Shown here: positions 24,308-31,262 of the stretch, piece after piece
Position numbering within the stretch: the first letter of the stretch is position 1
Layout of the letters: every line of letters starts with the position of its first letter
Source of the DNA: Chitinophagales bacterium
GTDB taxonomy: Bacteria; Bacteroidota; Bacteroidia; Chitinophagales; UBA2359
NCBI GenBank assembly: GCA_016787295.1
Contig: JAEUUX010000062.1
Location: 1 to 39,056, forward strand
Direction: 5' to 3'
DNA: 39,056 bases
The notes under the pieces: model-generated
The model's database searches: none
The model's input: the letters and a program-made list of their open reading frames with translations, nothing else
Told to the model about the DNA's origin: nothing
Translations under genes and position numbers: made by a program

Positions 24308-26671
24308 TTACCCCTTAGTATTCGCATTTTTTTTCTCACTATAATCAAAATTATAGTTAAGGCGCAAAGTGAAGTTGCGCGGTGCTTCAATTTTTACAGG
24401 ACTAATGGCATATTCCAAATTGGTGAGGTTGTTACAAATAAAAGACATACTAAAACTTTTGTTGGCAATATAACTCAGCCTTGCACCCCACACACTCGTG
24501 CCACCGTCGTGTTGTTCGCGGTAGGTTTTCACACCGGGCATTGCCAAGTTAAATGCAATATCAATAGCTTCCATAAAACTCAAGTATTGATAGGATAAAC
24601 CGACAGTCAATTTATGTATGGTTGTCTCGGCATCTATTTTGGCTATGTGTCGGTTGCGGTATTTCAGCACATTATAGTCGGCGGTGCTTTGGGAACGTTG
24701 AAGACTATCAAACGTCCTGTAAGTTGGGTCTACGTAGGTATAACCCGCTAAAATGTTGGTTGGCATACCGAGCAAACTACCTTGCCCTACTACTGAACAA
24801 TCAATACCCCAAATGCGCGTATCTCCCACATTCAAAGATTTGTAGCCTATGCCCGGATAATTGCCTATGGGCGAGGCAGGCGTACCAAACGAGAACTCCA
24901 TCATATTGTTATATTCGCTAATAAACACTGCCACATCACCAAAACCTTTCCATTCCGACACCTTGAAACCTTGTTTAATACCCAATTCGGCACTCCAACC
25001 TGTTTCGGAACGTAGCTCAGGATTGGGAAATACGCCAATGCTAAAACCAGCACCACCACTACCCACATAAGTATTCAAAAATTTCTCCGAAATGCTTGGA
25101 AAACGATATGCTTCGCCATAAGAAGCCCTAATAAAAGTGGCACGGGTCAATTCGTAATTCATGCCTGCTCGCAAAACGGGCTTGGCTTCCGAAGCTAAAG
25201 TATCAATACGGTTGTGTTCGTAGCGCGCACCTATAGAGACATTCATGCGTTGCATAATTTTTTTATCTGCCTGCACATAACCACCAAAATTCCTAAATTT
25301 GTGGTTGCCGCCCGTATAGAGTTCTGCTTCCACAAAAGCCGCACTTGTCACCAAACCCGCAGTAACAACCATATCTGCTTTGCTAAAACGTTTCTGAAAT
25401 TGGTATTCACCATAATAAAGGTCAGACAAAGTGGTGCGGTTTTGTGTGGTGTGGTTGTTATTTTGATAATAGCGCATCACCAACTTTTGTTTCACCTCCG
25501 TAGCGGCATTAAAATACTCAATAAAAGGATCAACAGTCAACAAATAGGTGCGGTTTTCTATTGTATCATTTAAGCCCCAAATCTGATAAGCTTTTTCGTC
25601 AATACCATTCCAAATCAAAAAAGTGCCACTCGCAACAGCTTGATAATTGCTGTTCAAACCGATGGACAATCCCGGTACATTTTTGAATCGATAGCGCATA
25701 TTGACATTTGCACGTCCGCGTCGCTCAAACTCGGTGGCGCGGAAACTTTTTTTGTCATACAAATAGCTGCCCATCACCAAATCAAACTGTCCATATCTTT
25801 GACGATGTGCAAAAGTAGCGCCGCGTTCATAAGGTTGTTCGTTGCCCCACCACGATTTTTGTACGGTATCAGTAGGCGTACCGTCGGGTGAATAGTGGAT
25901 AACTTGGTTGTTGCGCGGATTTTGGTAGATATTGTTAAACAAAGCTATTTTTGTCACAGGTTCAGATTTGGGATAGGCGGTGCGCATATTAATAATACCG
26001 TTCATAGCTGCCGAACCATACAAAGCCGACGACGCGCCTTTAATAATCTCTATCTGTTCGAGATTTTCTATAGGCAAAAAATCCCAACGCGGGAAGCCCA
26101 AGTCAGCAGTCAATATTGGTAAATCGTCCATCAACAACAAAACACGGCTACCCGCGCCGTATGAAAAGCCACTACCACCGCGAATGTTCGCTTGTTGATC
26201 AACCACCACCACACCCGGCACTTTTTGAATAGTTTGGTCGGCAGAAGTGCTATTAATGTTATCCACCAAAGCAGGTTTTATGACTTCCATCGACACTGTT
26301 TGCTCGCTTAGTTTTTGTTCAAATTTTGAGCCTGTAATCACCACAGGGTCGAGCAAAGCATCATTTTCCACCAAATTAAAATCCAAGGTGCGCACTTCGT
26401 TAGCTCCCAAACTCAACTCCATGCGTTGTTCTGTTAATCCCACATACGTACAGATTAGTTCATAGCGGTCGGGAGGAACAGCAATAGTATACAAACCATC
26501 AAAATCAGTTACTACCCCATATTGCGTCGTAGCGGACAGCAAACGAATAGAGGCATTAGGCAAAGTTTCTTGTGTATCTTTGTTGCGCACCACCCCACTT
26601 AGTTGAGCGTTTTGTGCCAACACTTGTAAACAAATCAATCCGCTTAATAGAGAAAGTAAACGTACCAGCAT
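24308..26671 (-). CDS. TonB-dependent outer-membrane receptor
   Basis: The protein has 787 residues from the ATG at 26671, which gives a clean signal peptide (MLVRLLSLLSGLICLQVLAQ). The frame can be opened upstream to 26710, but that start lies before the predicted promoter start. An N-terminal carboxypeptidase-regulatory-like domain (GVVRNKDTQETLPNASI, VTDFDGLYTIAVPP) precedes the plug domain (DQTIQKVPGVVV, IRGGSGFSYGAGSRVLLLMD, IEIIKGASSALYGSAAMNGI). A 22-strand-type barrel ends in LRLNYNFDY. It lacks an adjacent SusD gene, so a siderophore, cobalamin or metal substrate is more likely than a polysaccharide. The substrate cannot be stated. Confidence 0.92.
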   Translation of the reverse strand: MLVRLLSLLSGLICLQVLAQNAQLSGVVRNKDTQETLPNASIRLLSATTQYGVVTDFDGLYTIAVPPDRYELICTYVGLTEQRMELSLGANEVRTLDFNLVENDALLDPVVITGSKFEQKLSEQTVSMEVIKPALVDNINSTSADQTIQKVPGVVVVDQQANIRGGSGFSYGAGSRVLLLMDDLPILTADLGFPRWDFLPIENLEQIEIIKGASSALYGSAAMNGIINMRTAYPKSEPVTKIALFNNIYQNPRNNQVIHYSPDGTPTDTVQKSWWGNEQPYERGATFAHRQRYGQFDLVMGSYLYDKKSFRATEFERRGRANVNMRYRFKNVPGLSIGLNSNYQAVASGTFLIWNGIDEKAYQIWGLNDTIENRTYLLTVDPFIEYFNAATEVKQKLVMRYYQNNNHTTQNRTTLSDLYYGEYQFQKRFSKADMVVTAGLVTSAAFVEAELYTGGNHKFRNFGGYVQADKKIMQRMNVSIGARYEHNRIDTLASEAKPVLRAGMNYELTRATFIRASYGEAYRFPSISEKFLNTYVGSGGAGFSIGVFPNPELRSETGWSAELGIKQGFKVSEWKGFGDVAVFISEYNNMMEFSFGTPASPIGNYPGIGYKSLNVGDTRIWGIDCSVVGQGSLLGMPTNILAGYTYVDPTYRTFDSLQRSQSTADYNVLKYRNRHIAKIDAETTIHKLTVGLSYQYLSFMEAIDIAFNLAMPGVKTYREQHDGGTSVWGARLSYIANKSFSMSFICNNLTNLEYAISPVKIEAPRNFTLRLNYNFDYSEKKNANTKG

Positions 26672-26699
26672 AGCTTGGGTTTTAAGGTTATTTAAGGTG

Positions 26700-26707
26700 T
26701 AAAGGTA
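26700..26707 (-). promoter_or_regulatory. Near-consensus -7 element of the TonB receptor gene
   Basis: On the minus strand TACCTTTA differs from TAnnTTTG only in the last base. It is 28 bases upstream of the chosen start. Confidence 0.35.
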
Positions 26708-26830
26708 CAAAGTTTTATATAGTTTTTGTCACTGAGGTTTGTTTTTGACGAAAATAGTCCTTTTGGTCAAGTAAATGGATAAAAAAAAGCAAAATCTCCC
26801 ATACAAAATGGCAGATAAATGATATAAATT

Positions 26831-26936
26831 TGGGCGTTCCCCTGCGGGTCGGGCTTTACGGGGCTTCGCTTCGCTTCGGTGCAAGCACCAGCCTAACGGC
26901 TGCCCCTACAATCCCTAACGCGCTTCGCCACTCGAC
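26831..26936 (+). repeat. 105-bp dispersed repeat, copy C
   Basis: This has the same orientation as copy A and is closest to copy B (GTTCCCCTGCGGG, GCTTCGCTTCGCTTCGG). The CAGCC-TAAC-GGCTG stem is conserved. It fills most of the gap between the TonB receptor and lgt genes. Confidence 0.9.
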
Positions 26937-26954
26937 AATACAGCACCTCAAAAC

Positions 26955-27725
26955 TCATTCATTTGCACTTTTTTTGCCACCACTAACAGAGTACCACAGC
27001 AAAATCCCTCCCAAAACAATCAAAGGAAGGTTGAGCAATTGCGTGAAATCGGCGTTTGCTTTCCAAAACTCCAAACAAAACCTGCCCGAAAAAGTGAGTA
27101 CAAAGAACAATCCTGCAATAAAACCCGCCGCGCGCCTTTTGCCAAGATAGAGTCGCCACAAAACAATACCAACAATCGTCAACCAAAGTGCTTCGTACAA
27201 CACAACGGGATGTCGAGCAATAGTCTCCCCTTGTCGTACAAAAACAAAACCCCAAGGCACAGTCGTAGCTTTGCCTATGATTTCGGAATTCATAAGATTA
27301 CCAATCCGAATTAACGCACCAAAGAAAGGCATTCCGAGCGCCAGCACGTCCAACAAGCGAATATACGAATACCCAAACCTATAAACATACAAAAAAGAAG
27401 CCACCAAGATACCAATAGCTCCACCATGACTCGCCAAACCGCCTTGCCAGATATACAATATCTCAATAGGATGCGCCCAATAGTGACTCGGATTATACAA
27501 TAATACCTCACCCAAGCGCGCACCAATCAAACCGCCAAAGAAAACATATTCGATAATCGCCGTACCATGTCTATTCTCAGCAGGTTCGTGACGATTAGCA
27601 TATAGCAGTAAATAATAAGCAAGAATAATGCAACTTGCCCACAAAAAGCCATACCATTGCAGTTTCCAAACCCCCAAGTCGATGAGAGTAGGACTAACAT
27701 TCCAAGTAATATAAGATAAAAACAT
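26955..27725 (-). CDS. lgt: Prolipoprotein diacylglyceryl transferase
   Basis: The 256-residue polytopic membrane protein transfers diacylglycerol from phosphatidylglycerol to the lipobox cysteine of prolipoproteins. The Lgt signature GGLASHGGAIGI contains the conserved H100 (E. coli H103). RIGNLMNSE (140-148) carries the Lgt arginine and glutamate, RHPVVLYEA follows at 171-179, and SGRFCLEFWK (213-222) carries the C-terminal arginine. Seven hydrophobic segments are visible. It is 45 bp downstream of the TPR-protein gene on the same strand and may be co-transcribed with it. Several lipoproteins in this window would be its substrates. Confidence 0.95.
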   Translation of the reverse strand: MFLSYITWNVSPTLIDLGVWKLQWYGFLWASCIILAYYLLLYANRHEPAENRHGTAIIEYVFFGGLIGARLGEVLLYNPSHYWAHPIEILYIWQGGLASHGGAIGILVASFLYVYRFGYSYIRLLDVLALGMPFFGALIRIGNLMNSEIIGKATTVPWGFVFVRQGETIARHPVVLYEALWLTIVGIVLWRLYLGKRRAAGFIAGLFFVLTFSGRFCLEFWKANADFTQLLNLPLIVLGGILLWYSVSGGKKSANE

Positions 27726-27770
27726 CGCTTATAGAGAATAAAAATAAACAAACATAACACACCAATAAAC

Positions 27771-28505
27771 CTATTTTTGCTGCAACGCCTTTTCTGCTAT
27801 TTGTTTGTCTGCCAAATAAAAAGTAAGGCTATTATTAATAGCTTCTCCCTTCTTAAATGCCTCCATAGCTGCCTCATATTGTTGCAAACCCACTAAGGCT
27901 CTGCCTTTGTTCAAATAGGCATAAAAAAAGCGCGAATCAATACTTAGTGCCTTGTCAAAATCTGCTATAGCATCAGCATACTGTTGCAAATTAAGATACA
28001 TAGACCCACGATTATTGTATGCCTTTTGGTCGTTCGGGTTCAGGGCAATCACACGATTAAAATCATCTATTGCCAAGGCATAATTCTTCAGACTAACATA
28101 AGCAAAACCCCGCGACAAATACAACTTTGCATTGCCACTACCGTTTGCAATAAGTCTATTATAGTCCTCAATAGCCAATTCATATTGCGTAGTAATAGCA
28201 TAATTCGTTGACCGAGCAAAATAATAGCTCATATCATTGGGATTAAGCCGAATAGCCTCATTCAAATCCGAAATAGCCCCCTCATATTGACTAATATTCT
28301 GCTTTGCCATGCCCCTAAAATAGTAAGCCTTATCAATAGGACTAAATTGTAATTGAATCGCCATATCAAAAGCCTTAATTGCCTCTTGATATTGTTGTGC
28401 CTGATACGCTTTTTCGCCCTTTAAATAATGATCCCTTCCGCTTTGAGCCGACAAAAACGGTGTCAAAACTAAAAAAAACAACAAAAAAACACTTTTTTTT
28501 ATCAT
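27771..28505 (-). CDS. Exported TPR-repeat protein
   Basis: The protein has 244 residues from the ATG at 28505, which yields a signal peptide (MIKKSVFLLFFLVLTPFLSA followed by QSG). The upstream extension to 28553 adds 16 residues that mask it. The mature chain is six tetratricopeptide repeats, for example AYYFRGMAKQNISQYEGAIS, ALSIDSRFFYAYLNKGRALV and GLQQYEAAMEAF. TPR arrays bind protein partners; none is indicated here beyond proximity to lgt. It is likely periplasmic. No lipobox is present. Confidence 0.85.
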   Translation of the reverse strand: MIKKSVFLLFFLVLTPFLSAQSGRDHYLKGEKAYQAQQYQEAIKAFDMAIQLQFSPIDKAYYFRGMAKQNISQYEGAISDLNEAIRLNPNDMSYYFARSTNYAITTQYELAIEDYNRLIANGSGNAKLYLSRGFAYVSLKNYALAIDDFNRVIALNPNDQKAYNNRGSMYLNLQQYADAIADFDKALSIDSRFFYAYLNKGRALVGLQQYEAAMEAFKKGEAINNSLTFYLADKQIAEKALQQK

Positions 28506-28553
28506 AGCAGTAAATTTAAATGATGATAGATAAGAAAAACACCAACTCCTCAA

Positions 28554-28906
28554 TAGAATTAGATAACATCGATACTTCTACCGATGAAAATGCAGAAACT
28601 TTAGCAGAGTCCAACACGACTTTAGCAGAGTCCAACAAAGCTGTCAATAACTTATGTGTCCTTATGTGCCTTATGTGGTTCGTTATACAAAATACCCTAT
28701 CACCCTTTCAGGGTTGGAACTTTTCCATTCCAAAAAAAATTATCCCCATAACGAACAACCTAACAACCTCCTCATTAACCATTAACCATTAACAATTAAC
28801 CATTAACAATTAACAACTTATGTGTCCATACCTGCCTTATGTGGTTCAACTATACAATTTAAATTCCTATTTTTTCGGAGCAACATAGAGAAATATTCCC
28901 CTGTCT
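28554..28906. repeat. Repeat-rich intergenic stretch
   Basis: This 350-bp gap holds several simple repeats. There is a 21-bp tandem duplication (ACTTTAGCAGAGTCCAACAC plus one base, 28598-28618 and 28619-28639) and two copies of the AACTTATGTGTCC...CCTTATGTGGTT motif (28649-28680 and 28815-28847; a third is at 7-30). A run of ATTAACC/ATTAACA units lies near 28780-28815, and a hairpin-forming TAACATCGATACTTCTACCG motif lies at 28564-28590. A short plus-strand open frame crosses part of it but looks like repeat sequence. Confidence 0.6.
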
Positions 28907-30700
28907 TCAGTCTCCCAAAACGCTAGTATGGCTTAACATGCTGCGCAACACAACGAAACTAACCAGCGCAACAGCCGCCCATATCGCCGCCGTTCCATAA
29001 TGCTTAAAAATAAGACTTCCCAAACCGAACAACAAAGAATAAGTCATGGCAACAGCGCTCAACCAGCATACCAACAAACTACCCAACTGCGACGCACGGC
29101 TTTTATGTGTTTTGCTTTGAGCTTGTATGGGTTTCCAAGCACCATCGGGACGCACCTTTTCATAAAAACGCAACAAAGTAGCCGTATCAGTAGGCGGAGT
29201 TAAGAAAGTAACCACTACCCACGTTAGAACCGTTGCGCCAATAGTGATAAAGTAACTGTTCGGAAAAGAAAGATAGGCATGGTCAGGATAATAGACCGAT
29301 AGTATTTTGATAGTTCCAAAAACCACCAAAGGCGCCACTGTTGCCGCAATTTCACTCCACGCATTAATACGCCACCAATACCATCGCAAAATCAAGACCG
29401 ACCCTAAACCCGCTCCACATTCAATCAAAAATGCCCAAACACCTGCAATACTCTGGATTTGAGTCGACACACCCAAGCCAACAGCCATCAGCAACACCGT
29501 TGCAATGCGGGCAGCCCACAACAATTCTTGGTCATTGGCTTTCGGATTCATAAAACGATGATACAAGTCATTGACCAAATAACTCGCTCCCCAATTCAAT
29601 TGCGTGGCAATCGTACTCATATAAGCCGCAAAAAATGCAACTAACAACAAACCGCGAATACCATCAGGCAAAAAGTCTTTCATTGCCAAAATGTAGCCCA
29701 TCTGTGGGTCTTTAAGGTTGGGATATAGAATAATACAGCTTAAACCCACCAAAATCCAAGGCCACGGACGGATACAATAGTGTGCAATTTGAAAAAACAA
29801 GGTGGCATATACGGCATCTTTCTCGCTCTTTGTACTCATCATGCGTTGAGCAACATAGCCACCGCCGCCCGGTTCGGCTCCCGGATACCAACTTGCCCAC
29901 CATTGAAAAGCAATATGCGCCACAAAAGTACTAATACTAATGGCAAGTGTTGTGCCAAGTTGTGCGCCGCCTTCCCCAATCGTTGGAAAGAAAGACAAAG
30001 CAGAAGGTTGCAACTGCAATAGCTGTGTCTGCAAACCATCAATGCCACCAATTTGCGGACTATTGACCACCAAATATGCCAACACAATACAACCAAACAT
30101 AGCAATAACAAACTGCACCGCATCGGTCATTGCCACGCCCAACAAACCCGACAAAGACGAATACACCGCCACAAAAAGCATTGCCGCAGCCGTATACAGC
30201 AAAGCCGCATCGCCCGACAAGCCAAAGAATCCTTGCAAAATTTTGACCATTGCCACATTCACCCACGCCAGAACGAGCATATTCAAAAACAACCCAAGAT
30301 AAACCGCCTTAAAGCCCCGCAAAAAAGCGGCAGCTTTGCCACTATAGCGCAACTCTATCAGTTCTACCTCCGTCAATACGCCCGACCTGCGCCACAAATT
30401 GGCAAAGAAAAAGGTAGTAAGCATTCCGCCCGCCAAAAAATTCCACCATAGCCAATTACCCGATATACCGTTTTTGACCACCAGTTCATTCACAGCCAAA
30501 GGCGTATCCGCAGCAAAAGTAGTAGCCACCATACTCACGCCCGCCAGCAACCACGACAAACCACGTCCTCCCAAAAAGAAAGAATCCATGTCTTTGTTGG
30601 CACGAGCCGCATAGCGCAAACCTATCCAAAGGGTAAGCGCAAAATAAAGGACAATAATACCATAGTCCCAATAACTCAAAATGCTATTAGTTGTTTCCAT
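28907..30700 (-). CDS. Sodium:solute symporter (SSS family)
   Basis: The protein has 597 residues from the ATG at 30700 (METTNSILSYWDYGIIVLYF). The frame extends to 30781 but that part precedes the predicted promoter. It has about fourteen hydrophobic segments. SSS features include FFLGGRGLSWLLAGVSMVAT in TM1-2, TTFAADTPLAV, and the central ISTFVAHIAFQWWASWYPGA segment. The protein would couple sodium uptake to transport of a sugar, acid or related solute. The WWASWYPGAEPGGGG stretch is typical of a Bacteroidota subgroup of SSS proteins without assigned substrate. There is no neighbouring catabolic gene to indicate the solute. Confidence 0.9.
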   Translation of the reverse strand: METTNSILSYWDYGIIVLYFALTLWIGLRYAARANKDMDSFFLGGRGLSWLLAGVSMVATTFAADTPLAVNELVVKNGISGNWLWWNFLAGGMLTTFFFANLWRRSGVLTEVELIELRYSGKAAAFLRGFKAVYLGLFLNMLVLAWVNVAMVKILQGFFGLSGDAALLYTAAAMLFVAVYSSLSGLLGVAMTDAVQFVIAMFGCIVLAYLVVNSPQIGGIDGLQTQLLQLQPSALSFFPTIGEGGAQLGTTLAISISTFVAHIAFQWWASWYPGAEPGGGGYVAQRMMSTKSEKDAVYATLFFQIAHYCIRPWPWILVGLSCIILYPNLKDPQMGYILAMKDFLPDGIRGLLLVAFFAAYMSTIATQLNWGASYLVNDLYHRFMNPKANDQELLWAARIATVLLMAVGLGVSTQIQSIAGVWAFLIECGAGLGSVLILRWYWWRINAWSEIAATVAPLVVFGTIKILSVYYPDHAYLSFPNSYFITIGATVLTWVVVTFLTPPTDTATLLRFYEKVRPDGAWKPIQAQSKTHKSRASQLGSLLVCWLSAVAMTYSLLFGLGSLIFKHYGTAAIWAAVALVSFVVLRSMLSHTSVLGD

Positions 30701-30719
30701 ACATGCTTTATAGATGCGG

Positions 30720-30748
30720 TAAAGGTAGGTATTTGTTATGAAAAACAA
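30720..30748 (-). promoter_or_regulatory. Putative promoter of the SSS gene
   Basis: On the minus strand TACCTTTA (plus 30720-30727; one base from consensus) is preceded by TTG (plus 30746-30748) with an 18-base spacer. Confidence 0.45.
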
Positions 30749-30859
30749 TACTTTTGTGGATAAAAAAGAGAAAATTAGCAATTTTTTGCAATAAAATAGA
30801 CAAAAAAAAGCAAAAGTAGCTACTGTCCCATGTAGATTATTTAGTCGAATACATTTTTT

Positions 30860-30966
30860 TGGGCGTTTCCCTGCGGGTCGGGCTTTACGGGGCTTCGCTA
30901 ACGCTACGGTGCAAGCACCTGCCTAACGGCAGCCCCTACAATCCCTAACGCGCTTCGCCCTTCGAA
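30860..30966 (+). repeat. 105-bp dispersed repeat, copy D
   Basis: This has the same orientation as copies A and C. It differs from the others in the local stem: CTGCC-TAAC-GGCAG (30919-30932) replaces CAGCC-TAAC-GGCTG, a double change that keeps the pairing. Confidence 0.9.
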
Positions 30967-31030
30967 CATTTTTATAATGTTCTATAAGATAATAGCATTT
31001 TATCCCAACAAAATACATAAAACACAACAC

Positions 31031-31147
31031 TAACATCGCTACTCATAATGCCGAAAAACCAAACCCAACCAGGCGTGTGTGTCCTCCACTCGCACATTCC
31101 GCACCAATAATAGGTAACATCGCTACTTGTATCGATGAAAAACCAAA
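31031..31147. repeat. Direct repeat TAACATCGCTACT...AAAAACCAAA
   Basis: Two copies, 31031-31063 and 31115-31147, share TAACATCGCTACT at the start and GAAAAACCAAA-like ends. A related sequence occurs at 28564-28590. In two of the three copies CATCG and CGATG flank the centre and can form a small hairpin. Confidence 0.55.
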
Positions 31148-31171
31148 ATAATCTACCATTTAGCAGAAATA

Positions 31172-31214
31172 AAACAAAAAAAGCCCTATTTACCAATCGT
31201 AAAATAGGGCTTTT
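31172..31214 (-). terminator. Rho-independent terminator of the second T9SS protein gene
   Basis: AAAAGCCCTATTT (31179-31191) pairs with AAATAGGGCTTTT (31202-31214), a 13-bp stem with a 10-nt loop. On the minus strand it is followed by a T-rich tract. It is 48 bases past the stop codon. Confidence 0.75.
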
Positions 31215-31262
31215 GGGGTGTTGAAAGATAGTGAAAAAACGATTTTGTGCAAAGCTAAAAGC

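Noticed and set aside
28520-28792. Small plus-strand frame with TLAESNT/TLAESNK repeats
   Set aside because: The peptide-like part coincides with dispersed nucleotide repeats and a tandem duplication, and the frame then runs into the TTATGTG repeat; no promoter or homology is evident.
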